Below, piece after piece: positions 38,286 through 46,968 of a stretch of 64,000 bases of DNA. The stretch is from assembly GCF_021869765.1 (NCBI RefSeq), contig NZ_CP084580.1:2418001-2482000 (forward strand). The letters run 5' to 3'. Source of the stretch: Chryseobacterium sp. MEBOG06 (lineage in GTDB: Bacteria; Bacteroidota; Bacteroidia; Flavobacteriales; Weeksellaceae). The first letter of the stretch is position 1. Each line of letters opens with the position of its first letter. The translations under genes were made by a program, and so were the position numbers. Under the pieces are notes generated by a model, which searched no databases, had not been told where the DNA came from, and saw nothing but the letters and a program-made list of their open reading frames with translations.

Positions 38286-40163
38286 ATGAAACTAATACAA
38301 AACGGGCAAACATTTCTGTCAGCAGGTATGATTCTTTTCTCTATATCTGTCTATTCCCAAATAGGAATAAATACTCCGTCTTCTGCTGCTACTTTAGATA
38401 TCAAAGCTAAAAATGAAACAGGAACAACCTCTAATGTTGATGGACTTCTCATTCCAAGAGTCGACCGTCAGAGGGCAGAAAGTATGCTTGGAGTTCCTGC
38501 GTCAACATTAATCTATATCAATAACGCGACAACAGGCTTTGGGGTGGGGCAGGCGGCTAATATTACATCTACTGGATATTATTTTTATGATGGCAGTGCA
38601 TGGGTAAAATTAATAGACCCTAACAATTTGAATATTTATAACAGTAACGGATTTCTTACAGAGAACAGACTGGTAAATCAACTTGCTTATCAACTTGCTT
38701 TTATAGGGTCGGCAGAGAATGCGTTTTCTATAGACAGAAATACTTTTTCAGTGGATGCCGCCAATCACAGGGTAGGTATAGGCAGTATTAATCCGGTACA
38801 GCGGCTTACTGTTGTAGACGGAGATACCACAAATCTTTATCAGGTTATTGCTTCATTTATGAATGCGAATCTTACGGGAGGTTTGGGAATTGGTTCTACA
38901 GGGATACAAACGGTAGGTTCAACTTCTAATCTTGATCTTACACTAAACGCAAAAGGAAAAGGGAATATCATCATGCAAACTGCTGATGGTGTCGCTGGAA
39001 ATGTTGGAATAGGAACTTCTGTTCCTCAAAAGAAACTGCATATCAATGGATCAATGCAATTAACCAATGAACTGAACGTGGGAGGGAATGCAACCGTATC
39101 AGGTACAGCGGGGACGTCAGGGCAGGTCCTTACATCGAATGGTGCCGGAATAGCCCCTTCATGGACAACAGCTGCTGCTAATATCAACATCTACAATTCA
39201 AATGGAACGATCAAAGAAGACAGAACCGTAACCCAGGAAGATAAGTCACTAACATTTACCGGAACCACAACCAATATGTTTTCTGTAGATGGAACTACTT
39301 TTTCTATAGATGCTTTGAATAAACGAGTAGGGATAGGTACTTCTAACCCTCAAACCAAACTGGATGTGACTACTTCCAATAATTCTTACGGAATACAGCA
39401 TAGTAACGGAACGGTGAAGTTAAGATCATATATAGGTACAGATGCTGCCTGGCTGGGCAATTACAGCAGCCATTCCTTATATTTTATGACCGGCAATTCT
39501 GTACGTCTGGGGATAGATACCAGCGGTAATGTAGGGATAGGTACAACGACTCCGGATACAAAACTTCATGTGGCTGGCGGCGCTAAAATTGAAAGTATCC
39601 CGCTGAGTACCAGTACTTCGGATGTTGCTTTGGTAGCAGATGCAGACGGTACCATAAAAAAAAGGAGAAATGATGTTCAGGGAATTACCAGAGCTTATCT
39701 GGCTCAAAACAAATTAACGGGGCCAGGTTTATATTCGATCAATAGATTAACCGGTTTTACAGCTATTGATAATTTAGGAAGCTATTTCAATACAGCCAGT
39801 GGCTATTTTACAGCACCGGATACGGGGATGTACCGGATTTCTATGACGGTTTCCTCTAAGTTCACGGACCCTAACCAAAATATATCTTCAATTTCTAATG
39901 TTATGTTTGGCTTTGTAGATGGAACAAGTAACAATTGGGTGATGTGTTTTTCAGTTCCTTCTTCTTATATAAAAGGGGATTTTGGAACAGGGATTAACAA
40001 TGTAGGCGTAGCCAACACCTTCCTGGGAATTTGCCAGTTAACTGCTGGTAAAACCTATTATTTCGGTGCTACAGGAGGACTTACCCTTATATCTAACCCT
40101 ACTACACTTTCAGGGGCGGGTGTAGGAAGTTATTTTGAAATTCAGTTACTGAATAATAATTAA
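38286..40163 (+). CDS. Exported surface protein with C1q-like C-terminal domain
   Basis: The 625-residue precursor starts at ATG 38286, which puts the signal peptide (ending VYSQ) at the N-terminus. The IGINTPSSAATLDIKAKNE...GLLIPRV module is shared with the proteins at 22163 and 40440. Repeated VGIGTSNPQTKLDV and VGIGTTTPDTKLHV units mark a fibre stalk. The last 150 residues form a C1q/TNF-like jelly roll (YFTAPDTGMYRISMTV, GKTYYFGATGG). It lacks the S74 domain of its relative. It is probably a trimeric surface fibre; the ligand is unknown. Confidence 0.8.
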   Translation: MKLIQNGQTFLSAGMILFSISVYSQIGINTPSSAATLDIKAKNETGTTSNVDGLLIPRVDRQRAESMLGVPASTLIYINNATTGFGVGQAANITSTGYYFYDGSAWVKLIDPNNLNIYNSNGFLTENRLVNQLAYQLAFIGSAENAFSIDRNTFSVDAANHRVGIGSINPVQRLTVVDGDTTNLYQVIASFMNANLTGGLGIGSTGIQTVGSTSNLDLTLNAKGKGNIIMQTADGVAGNVGIGTSVPQKKLHINGSMQLTNELNVGGNATVSGTAGTSGQVLTSNGAGIAPSWTTAAANINIYNSNGTIKEDRTVTQEDKSLTFTGTTTNMFSVDGTTFSIDALNKRVGIGTSNPQTKLDVTTSNNSYGIQHSNGTVKLRSYIGTDAAWLGNYSSHSLYFMTGNSVRLGIDTSGNVGIGTTTPDTKLHVAGGAKIESIPLSTSTSDVALVADADGTIKKRRNDVQGITRAYLAQNKLTGPGLYSINRLTGFTAIDNLGSYFNTASGYFTAPDTGMYRISMTVSSKFTDPNQNISSISNVMFGFVDGTSNNWVMCFSVPSSYIKGDFGTGINNVGVANTFLGICQLTAGKTYYFGATGGLTLISNPTTLSGAGVGSYFEIQLLNNN

Positions 40164-40222
40164 GGATTATAAAAAATACATACATATTATCTTATTCTGA
40201 AAATTCTTAAGCGGAGTAGTTC

Positions 40223-40273
40223 AGCATATCAAACAATGGTACTTTCACTATAGTAGATTTTGGTTGATATGCT
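40223..40273. other. Long-range hairpin after the C1q-like gene
   Basis: AGCATATCAA (40223-40232) pairs with TTGATATGCT (40264-40273) around a 31-nt loop that contains a further ACTATAGT palindrome. It may terminate the upstream transcript, though no good T-run follows. Confidence 0.4.
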
Positions 40274-40439
40274 TACTGCTTTTCGTTTATAAATCAATTC
40301 ATTATATATTGATGTTTAACAATATGATTTTATTCACTTATAATAAGATATTGTGTGAAATAATTTTGTTATATGTTTTTTTTGATTTAAATTTATATAC
40401 CATTCATTACTGAAAATTAACAATCATAAAAAATATTAA

Positions 40440-41378
40440 ATGAAAACAAGTTTATTAACCACAGCATTTTTATTTTGTTTTTCGCTAAATTTTGCACAAG
40501 TAGGGATTAATAATGTTCTTCCAAAAGCCACATTAGATGTTACAGCAAAAGCTGTTGACGGAACAAGCGCTGAAGGAGTAATTGCTCCCAGGCTGACAGG
40601 TGATCAGTTAAAATTAGGGGATTCAAAATATGGATCTGAACAGACTGGAACATTGGTTTACGTCACCTCTCCGGTTACAAGTCCTTCTATTAAAACGGTT
40701 AATGTTGTAAAATCCGGCTACTATATGTTTGATGGCAGTGTATGGAAATACGCATTTGGAAGTAGTGAAAATGATGGAAGTATTGATAAAGGTGAACAAA
40801 TTTTTTATCACGGAACCTGGGGAAGTGCGAATTTAGGGGGAGGAGGAGTCAATGGAACGATTTCTTCAAACTGGCTAAGTTCCAATTTATTTGATCTTCC
40901 AATTTTAGGGGACAAGATCAGACTTGACGGGTATTTTTCAAGTCCTGTATCCGGATCTTCCTCTATTGCCTTCAATCCCAGATTAGTGAATATTTCTAAT
41001 GCAAAAGTAAAAATCTGGGTTTCTGCCTTGTCCAATGTTGACCGGTTTGCTTATAGTAATATTGTTCTAAATCCTGCAGGTTCTTCCAGTGGAGCACCGG
41101 GAAATGATGGCTCCTTATCAAGTACAACAGCCAACGGAGGCTGGGTAAATCTGGATAATGGAATTTATCAGGGATATGGCGACAACCAGACTCTTACAGG
41201 AACAACTACAGCCAATATAAATCCTACAACCCCTTCTCAGGAAGTAGAAGTGCTGGATATCATCATGGAAGCAAAATGGTATAGAGTCTATTTCTTTATC
41301 ATCGTAGATAATAAAGATGATACTAACGTGGCCAATATGAAGCGGGAGGTCTATCTCTCCATACAAAGGCTGTATTAG
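40440..41378 (+). CDS. Exported surface protein with VGIN...PR N-terminal module
   Basis: The 312-residue precursor has a signal peptide (1-19, NFAQ) and the module VGINNVLPKATLDVTAKAV...GVIAPRLTG, followed by SGYYMFDGSVWKYA, which corresponds to the GYYFYDGSAWVKL step in the protein before it. The remaining 190 residues look beta-rich and Ser/Gly-rich but match no domain I recognise. It lies 276 bp downstream of the C1q-like gene on the same strand. A surface or secreted role is inferred from the shared module. Confidence 0.75.
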   Translation: MKTSLLTTAFLFCFSLNFAQVGINNVLPKATLDVTAKAVDGTSAEGVIAPRLTGDQLKLGDSKYGSEQTGTLVYVTSPVTSPSIKTVNVVKSGYYMFDGSVWKYAFGSSENDGSIDKGEQIFYHGTWGSANLGGGGVNGTISSNWLSSNLFDLPILGDKIRLDGYFSSPVSGSSSIAFNPRLVNISNAKVKIWVSALSNVDRFAYSNIVLNPAGSSSGAPGNDGSLSSTTANGGWVNLDNGIYQGYGDNQTLTGTTTANINPTTPSQEVEVLDIIMEAKWYRVYFFIIVDNKDDTNVANMKREVYLSIQRLY

Positions 41379-41474
41379 GATATATATAATTCGCCCGCTT
41401 TTTACAGATTTACATAGTTTTTTCAATAGAACTGTCTCAATACAAGAGTAATAAGGATTGACTTTGTAAATCTG

Positions 41475-41491
41475 TTTTCAGTGGCTGAAAA
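41475..41491 (-). terminator. Short hairpin after the MocR (41493) gene
   Basis: A 7-bp stem TTTTCAG/CTGAAAA (41475-41481 with 41485-41491) directly after the stop codon on the minus strand; T-rich tail is weak. An 11-bp long-range inverted repeat (41404-41414 with 41465-41475) encloses the nearby region. Confidence 0.4.
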
Positions 41492-41492
41492 A

Positions 41493-42926
41493 CTATTTTG
41501 ATAACTTTGTAAAGACCATGGAAATAGTTTTAATACTTTGTTCCAGCTGCTCTTCCGGAAGTGCTCCGTAGCTTAATCTGAAACCATTAACGGGATGATG
41601 GCTATATTGCTTAGGATGAATGATTTTAATATTTTTTTCCAGTAATAATGCGGTAACTGTATCCCAATCGAGTTTTGCTTTTGGTACGATCCAAAAAGCA
41701 AGGCCTCCTTCGGGTAATACAAAATCAGCAACTTCTTTCATATATTGGGTTAAAAGCTCATAGACAAAGTCTCTCTTATTTTTGTAGTGAATGGTTGCTT
41801 TTTTAATATGTTTTTTTACCGCCCCCTCCTTGATGAGCTGAAGAACGGCATGCTCCATAATTACGTCCCCATGTACATCAATAATCTTTCTCAGATTTCC
41901 TATTTTTTCTAATAATTTTTGATCTTTGGTCGCAAGATAGCCAATTCTTAAAGCAGGTGCTACCACTTTACTTAACGTCCCAATATAAACATAATTATTC
42001 AGCTCAGGAAAACTTGAGAGAGGAAGAATGGGACGATATCCGAAATGAAATTCATTATCATAATCATCTTCAATAATGGTGATATTATACTGATTGGATA
42101 GCTCTACCAGCCTAAGTCTTCGTGCCAAACTGAGAGTGACTGTTGTAGGATACTGTCTGTGGGGAGTAATATAAATTGCTTTTATATTTTTATTTTGGTT
42201 CAAAAGTTTTTCGACAGATTCAATACAAATCCCTTCTTTATCTACAGGTGCAGGCACAAGTTGGGCCCCCGCATATTCGAAAGCCTGCCATGCCGGTTTA
42301 TAGCCGGGATCTTCTACAATAATGTAATCATCAGGGGCTAATAAACTCTGAGCAGTAAGAAACATAGCCATCTGGCTTCCTCTGGTGATAGAAATTTCAT
42401 TTTCATCAATTTGCATTCCCCTTTGATGGTTGAGCATTTTGGAAATCATTTTCCGGAATTCCGTTTCTCCATGTTCATTTCCATATCCCATCATCTGCCA
42501 CTTTGCTTTTATACTGAAAATCTGTCTGTAAGCTCTGGCAAGTTCGTTTACAGGTGCAATTTTACTGTCCGGATGCCCATCATCAAAATTAATTATGGCT
42601 CCATGTTGCTGGACTCCCCGGTCTGAGAAATCAGGGGGTTTTTCTTTCCTTTTTTCCTTTAAAACATGGAGCTTGTCAGAGATAAAAATTCCTTTCCGTT
42701 CCTTAGAAATCACCCATTCTTCATTGATCAGTACCTGATATGCTTCCACAACCGTATTTCTATTGATTTTTAGTGTTGCTGCCATATTTCGGCTGCCGGG
42801 AAGTGCATCACCTGCTTTTAGCCGGCCAGAGCGTATATCTGTTATAATACTGTCAGCAATCTGCAAATAAACTGCTTTGTCAAGATTTTTATCTATTTCC
42901 AATTCTAATTTCCAAGGTCGAAGCAT
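41493..42926 (-). CDS. MocR/PdxR-type GntR-aminotransferase regulator
   Basis: The 477-residue protein has a GntR wHTH (about 10-80, GDALPGSRNMAATLKINRNT) and an aminotransferase-like sensor domain with PLP-Lys in GTLSKVVAPALRIGYL. The sequence ITPHRQYPTTVTLSLARR is typical of the PdxR/MocR subfamily. It is divergent from a cupin gene, with the two -7 boxes only 3 bp apart (42970-42988), so a single bound regulator could control both directions. The cupin, DapA-like and thioredoxin-like genes are likely targets. Confidence 0.9.
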   Translation of the reverse strand: MLRPWKLELEIDKNLDKAVYLQIADSIITDIRSGRLKAGDALPGSRNMAATLKINRNTVVEAYQVLINEEWVISKERKGIFISDKLHVLKEKRKEKPPDFSDRGVQQHGAIINFDDGHPDSKIAPVNELARAYRQIFSIKAKWQMMGYGNEHGETEFRKMISKMLNHQRGMQIDENEISITRGSQMAMFLTAQSLLAPDDYIIVEDPGYKPAWQAFEYAGAQLVPAPVDKEGICIESVEKLLNQNKNIKAIYITPHRQYPTTVTLSLARRLRLVELSNQYNITIIEDDYDNEFHFGYRPILPLSSFPELNNYVYIGTLSKVVAPALRIGYLATKDQKLLEKIGNLRKIIDVHGDVIMEHAVLQLIKEGAVKKHIKKATIHYKNKRDFVYELLTQYMKEVADFVLPEGGLAFWIVPKAKLDWDTVTALLLEKNIKIIHPKQYSHHPVNGFRLSYGALPEEQLEQSIKTISMVFTKLSK

Positions 42927-42969
42927 CTGGACTATCTATTTATGTAAAAACTGAGTCATTTAAACAGTC

Positions 42970-42977
42970 CAAATATA
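42970..42977 (-). promoter_or_regulatory. -7 box (TATATTTG) of the MocR/PdxR-type gene
   Basis: Perfect TANNTTTG match, 43 bp upstream of the ATG at 42926. Confidence 0.55.
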
Positions 42978-42980
42978 AGA

Positions 42981-42988
42981 TAATTTTG
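42981..42988 (+). promoter_or_regulatory. -7 box (TAATTTTG) of the cupin gene
   Basis: Perfect TANNTTTG match, divergent from and adjacent to the box at 42970-42977. Confidence 0.55.
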
Positions 42989-43027
42989 TCATGCAATAAA
43001 GCACAAAACAATTAATTTTAAAACATC

Positions 43028-43483
43028 ATGGACAAAAAAGATTTCAGTTCAAAAGATTTTCACGAAACATTTGCAAGACCAAAGTATGTAAAGCCAAGTC
43101 ACTTAATCCATAAGAATGTAGAGAATGCAGGGGAGCATAATCAGTTTTCTACAGAAAGAAAGCATCCTGTCTTCTTTGTGGATCTTCCGAGTAAAAATGT
43201 AAGCATGACGATTGGCGGATTGCTTCCGGGACAGCAAACCAACAGACACCGTCATACGTATGAGACGGTACTTTATGTGATTGAAGGAAAAGGATGGACA
43301 GAAGTAGAAGATGAAAGAGTATACTGGGAAGCGGGTGATGCAGTTTATATTCCTTCATGGGCATGGCACAGGCACCAAAACCTCAGCGATACAGAATCAG
43401 CCAAATATCTGGCATGTGAAAACGCACCCCAGCTGCAGAATCTTGGCGTAGCCTTAAGAGAAGAAGAAGGGAGAGACCTGTAA
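43028..43483 (+). CDS. Cupin domain-containing protein
   Basis: The 151-residue protein is a single cupin barrel. The two motifs are GQQTNRHRHTYETVLYVIEG (metal-binding His pair and Glu) and GDAVYIPSWAWHRHQN (third His). It resembles one half of a gentisate dioxygenase-type bicupin or a mannose isomerase-like cupin; the reaction is unknown. It is the first gene divergent from a MocR regulator and precedes a DapA-like lyase by 227 bp, which suggests a small catabolic set. Confidence 0.85.
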   Translation: MDKKDFSSKDFHETFARPKYVKPSHLIHKNVENAGEHNQFSTERKHPVFFVDLPSKNVSMTIGGLLPGQQTNRHRHTYETVLYVIEGKGWTEVEDERVYWEAGDAVYIPSWAWHRHQNLSDTESAKYLACENAPQLQNLGVALREEEGRDL

Positions 43484-43710
43484 TCATTAAGAATAGGTAA
43501 AGTTTAAGCAGATTAAAGAGAACCAAGCTTATTTTAAATAAAAGGCGAATCAAATACTATTTAATCATGGTGAAAATCTTCTGAAAAAAACACAATACAG
43601 ATAATGAAGATTTTTAAAAAATTAAAAAAGACTGATTGTTTTCTTTACGCTTAAACTTTTCTTAATGATTAATAAGAAATAAACATCTTTAATTTTAAAA
43701 CATTTAAAAC

Positions 43711-44595
43711 ATGAAAAATGTTCCATTTAAAGGAATAATCGCTTATCCTATCACTCCTTTTGACCGGAATGAAAAGGTAGATATTCCTCTCTTTAAAAAA
43801 TTGGTAGAAAGACTCATTGTTTCCGGAAGCCACGGGATTGCACCATTGGGAAGTACAGGGGTAATGCCTTATCTGTCTGATGATGAAAAGGAAGCAATTA
43901 CGGAAGCAGCGGTACAACAGACGGGCGGAAGGGTTCCTACGCTGGTGGGAGTATCAAATCTTACCACTGAAAAGACTATTCATCATGCTCAATTTGCTGA
44001 AAAAGCCGGTGCTGATGCTGTTATGATCATTCCTATGAGTTACTGGAAGCTCACTGATGATGAAATTGTTACCCATTATGATGCTGTTGCCGGTAAAATT
44101 TCTATTCCTATTATGGCTTATAATAATCCGGCAACCAGTGGAGTGGATATGTCTCCAGCTCTTCTTAAAAGACTTTTGGAGATTCCAAATGTTACTATGA
44201 TCAAGGAAAGCACGGGAGATATCCAGAGAATGCATTATTTACGAAAAGAACTGGGTGAAGAAACAGCTTTCTATAATGGTTCCAATCCGCTGGCGCTGGC
44301 AGCATTTACTGCAGGGGCAAGAGGATGGTGTACAGCCGCTCCCAATTTGATTCCGGAACTAAATATCGATCTGTATAGGGCTATTGAAGAAGGGAATCTG
44401 GAGAAAGCAAAAGATGTATTCTACAGACAGTTTGACCTTTTGAAATTTATTGTCAATAAAGGTCTGCCAAGAGCTGTTAAGGCAGGTTTAAACATCTTAG
44501 GAGAAGAGGGCGGAAATTTAAGAAGTCCGTTAAAACCTCTTACTGAAAAGGAAACAGAAGAACTTAAAACAATTCTTAAAACGCTTAACAGTTAA
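43711..44595 (+). CDS. DapA/NAL-superfamily aldolase or dehydratase
   Basis: The 294-residue TIM barrel has the Schiff-base Lys in VTMIKESTGD and the conserved Tyr in MAYNNPATSG. The DapA substrate motif G-T-T-G-E is replaced by GSTGVMPYL, so it is not a true dihydrodipicolinate synthase; it may be a keto-acid lyase or dehydratase, for example for hydroxyproline- or sugar-acid-type substrates. It is followed 10 bp later by a thioredoxin-like gene and lies in a MocR-linked cluster. The substrate is unknown. Confidence 0.85.
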   Translation: MKNVPFKGIIAYPITPFDRNEKVDIPLFKKLVERLIVSGSHGIAPLGSTGVMPYLSDDEKEAITEAAVQQTGGRVPTLVGVSNLTTEKTIHHAQFAEKAGADAVMIIPMSYWKLTDDEIVTHYDAVAGKISIPIMAYNNPATSGVDMSPALLKRLLEIPNVTMIKESTGDIQRMHYLRKELGEETAFYNGSNPLALAAFTAGARGWCTAAPNLIPELNIDLYRAIEEGNLEKAKDVFYRQFDLLKFIVNKGLPRAVKAGLNILGEEGGNLRSPLKPLTEKETEELKTILKTLNS

Positions 44596-44605
44596 AGTAG
44601 ATCTT

Positions 44606-44839
44606 ATGAAAAAGCCAATTTTTTATCACGCAGGATGTTCAGTCTGTGTAAGTGCAGAACACGATATTATCAACCTTATCGGGGCCGGAAATATAGAGGT
44701 TGTCCATTTGGGAAATGACAGAAACAGAATTCAGGATGCGGAAAAAGCCGGTGTAATATCTGTACCAGCCTTGGTAATGCCAAACGGAAATGTTCTGCAT
44801 ATCAATTTCGGAGCGTTAATTTCGGACGTGAAGAAATAA
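44606..44839 (+). CDS. Small thioredoxin/glutaredoxin-like protein with CSVC motif
   Basis: The 77-residue protein has Cys11-Ser-Val-Cys14 after a short first strand (IFYHAGCSVC) and a cis-Pro loop VISVPALVMPNG, the minimal thioredoxin-fold redox layout. It is shorter than thioredoxins (about 105), like the thioredoxin-like group of glutaredoxin size. The gene lies 10 bp after the DapA-like gene and ends at a strong terminator. It might serve a metal- or thiol-dependent enzyme of the cluster, perhaps the cupin. Confidence 0.8.
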   Translation: MKKPIFYHAGCSVCVSAEHDIINLIGAGNIEVVHLGNDRNRIQDAEKAGVISVPALVMPNGNVLHINFGALISDVKK

Positions 44840-44910
44840 AAAGATTCTAACTTAATCAGTGATCAGGATTCTGAATCCTACATTTTTTATTGCCAATATT
44901 TTATGTTGTA

Positions 44911-44944
44911 AAAAGATGGATCGGGGTTTCCCGATCCATCTTTT
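44911..44944. terminator. Bidirectional terminator between convergent genes
   Basis: A perfect 15-bp stem (44911-44925 with 44930-44944) with A-run before and T-run after. Confidence 0.9.
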
Positions 44945-44947
44945 GCT

Positions 44948-45454
44948 TTATACAATTGCGTTTCCTTCTACGCCGTCAGAGTTATTTGTTTTATGACCTA
45001 CAATAGCAGAGGCTACAAAGTTGAAAAGACTGACCAGTTTTCCTGCTTTAGTATCCCAGTAGTACGTTTCTTTGGGCTCTACACGAATGATTGTAACGTT
45101 GGGATCATCTTTTCCGTCAAACCATGCTTTTGCAAGAGGAGACCATTTTTCTTCTATGGTTGCTTTATCTTTATAGACAGAGGCTTTACCGTAAACTGAA
45201 AGATATTGGGCATCACTATTGTTCATAAAAAACAACTGTACTCTGCGGTCTTCCTTTATTTCAAAATTTTTATTGCTGGTTCCGCTGCTGATAAACCAGA
45301 GATTGCCGCTGTCATCAGTTTCCTGTAGGGTCATAGGGCGGGAATTGACAGGCACTGTTTCTAATTCTGTACAAAACATACATATTTTTGCACTTTCAGA
45401 GAGTTCCTTGATCTTTTTGATCGCTTCCAGATGGGTGAGATTTTGTGTTGACAT
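44948..45454 (-). CDS. Pyridoxamine 5'-phosphate oxidase-family (general stress protein 26-like) protein
   Basis: The 168-residue protein is a split-barrel flavin-binding protein: SRPMTLQETDDSGNLWFISS and VQLFFMNNSDAQYLSVYGKA match the general stress protein 26-like group, with KAWFDGKDDPNVTIIRV and YYWDTKAG near the end. Such proteins bind FMN or FAD; most are not true pyridoxamine phosphate oxidases. It stands alone, convergent with the cluster before it. The physiological substrate is unknown. Confidence 0.85.
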   Translation of the reverse strand: MSTQNLTHLEAIKKIKELSESAKICMFCTELETVPVNSRPMTLQETDDSGNLWFISSGTSNKNFEIKEDRRVQLFFMNNSDAQYLSVYGKASVYKDKATIEEKWSPLAKAWFDGKDDPNVTIIRVEPKETYYWDTKAGKLVSLFNFVASAIVGHKTNNSDGVEGNAIV

Positions 45455-45671
45455 ATTATATTATTTTAAGTGATTTGGAATTTAGAGTAATGAAGAAATA
45501 AATTATTTCAACTTACAGGATAGAGTTCAAAAATCTAACCAAAAAAAAAAAACCAATTTATATTCATAAATAAAGCTTTTCCAGATCATTTTTTACTGTT
45601 GGTAAAATGATTTTAAAGGCAGGTAAATTATAATTAAAGCTTAAAAAAGGCAGACGCTCATTAGAAATAAT

Positions 45672-45679
45672 TACTTTTG
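45672..45679 (+). promoter_or_regulatory. -7 box (TACTTTTG) of the antiporter gene
   Basis: Perfect TANNTTTG match 48 bp before the ATG at 45728. Confidence 0.5.
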
Positions 45680-45727
45680 CTGATAAGAATTTATGTTTAC
45701 AAACTTTAAAAGATTCAATACAGTCTG

Positions 45728-46966
45728 ATGGAAAACTATGCAGTCATATTAGTAATCATGGCCTTAATGATCGGATTATCAGGACTAGCCGGAAAAATAA
45801 AAATTCCGGTACCTATGCTTCTTTTAATTGCAGGTATTATGATAGGTTTTGTTCCTGCAATGCCTGAAATAGAAATCAATCCTGAAATTATTATGCTGTT
45901 GTTCCTGCCTCCGCTGCTGTATGATGCGGCTTTTAATATTTCTTTTCAGCAGTTTAAGACCAATCTGAATACCATTGGAACATTAGCCATAGGACTTGTA
46001 TTTCTGACTACAGCCGGTATTGCGGTCATTGCCTATTATTTAATTCCGGGGATGACATGGCCTCTGGCCTTTGTTCTTGGCTCTATTCTTTCCGCTACTG
46101 ATGCTGTAGCCGCAGTGGGGGTTACGAAAGGACTTGGGCTTTCGCACAGAACAATAACTATACTGGAAGGGGAGAGCCTCATCAATGATGCTTCTGCTTT
46201 GGTTGCCTATCGCTTTGCCATAGCAGCTGTTACAGGGATCAGTTTTGTAACCTGGAAGGCTTCGCTTGAGTTTTTTATGGTTTTAGGAGGTGGTTTTTTG
46301 ATTGGCTGGATTATTTTTAAAGCTTTATCCCTTACCATCGGTTTTTTTCGAAAAGATGCGATGGTAGTTAACAGCTTAATTCTTTTAATGCCCTTCGTTA
46401 CTTACCTTATCGCAGAACATTTTGAGGTATCAGGAGTTATTGCCGTTGTCGTATTGGGGCTGGGAATGTCCAGACTCAGCAGAAATAAGTTTCCGGATCA
46501 TGTGAAAGAACAGTCCAGAAATTTTTGGGATATTATTATTTTTCTGCTTAATGGCCTGATCTTTTTGTTAATAGGTCTTGAATTTCCGATTATCCTGAAA
46601 AAAATCCCTCATATTCAGGTATGGACTTATGCAGGATATGCTCTGGTAATTGTTCTGGTCACTTTACTGATAAGGATGGCAAGAGTGTATCTGCAGCAGT
46701 TTAATCTTCAGAAAGCATTTCAGGGTAAAAGAAAAATCAGTGAAGAAGCATTATTCGACTCCAAAACCAGTTTTATTATTACCTGGTCGGGAATGCGTGG
46801 TATTGTCTCATTAGCGATTGCTTTGGGGATCCCTGTGACGTTAAATAGCGGTGAATCTTTTCCTCTGCGAAGCGAAATTATTTTTTTATCGATAGCGGTT
46901 GTATTAATATCACTTTTAGGGCAAGGACTTACTTTGCCGTGGATCATAAAAAAGCTTAAATTGTAG
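45728..46966 (+). CDS. CPA1-family Na+/H+ antiporter
   Basis: The 412-residue protein has about 12 hydrophobic segments. The CPA1 signature is GSILSATDAVAAVGVTKGLG followed by EGESLINDASALVAYRFA, where the Asn-Asp pair is the ion-binding site. It exchanges Na+ or K+ for H+ across the inner membrane. It lacks the long cytoplasmic C-terminal tail of the roughly 525-residue bacterial relatives, ending shortly after the last helix. An AraC gene follows after 2 bp and is cotranscribed. Confidence 0.92.
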   Translation: MENYAVILVIMALMIGLSGLAGKIKIPVPMLLLIAGIMIGFVPAMPEIEINPEIIMLLFLPPLLYDAAFNISFQQFKTNLNTIGTLAIGLVFLTTAGIAVIAYYLIPGMTWPLAFVLGSILSATDAVAAVGVTKGLGLSHRTITILEGESLINDASALVAYRFAIAAVTGISFVTWKASLEFFMVLGGGFLIGWIIFKALSLTIGFFRKDAMVVNSLILLMPFVTYLIAEHFEVSGVIAVVVLGLGMSRLSRNKFPDHVKEQSRNFWDIIIFLLNGLIFLLIGLEFPIILKKIPHIQVWTYAGYALVIVLVTLLIRMARVYLQQFNLQKAFQGKRKISEEALFDSKTSFIITWSGMRGIVSLAIALGIPVTLNSGESFPLRSEIIFLSIAVVLISLLGQGLTLPWIIKKLKL

Positions 46967-46968
46967 TT

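Noticed and set aside
43711-44595. Assignment as dapA (dihydrodipicolinate synthase)
   Set aside because: The T-T-G-E substrate motif is not present and the context is a MocR-linked cupin cluster.
45540-45552. Run of about a dozen A, possible phase-variable tract
   Set aside because: It lies in noncoding DNA about 85 bp upstream of the PNPOx-like gene, not next to a -7 box or in a coding sequence.
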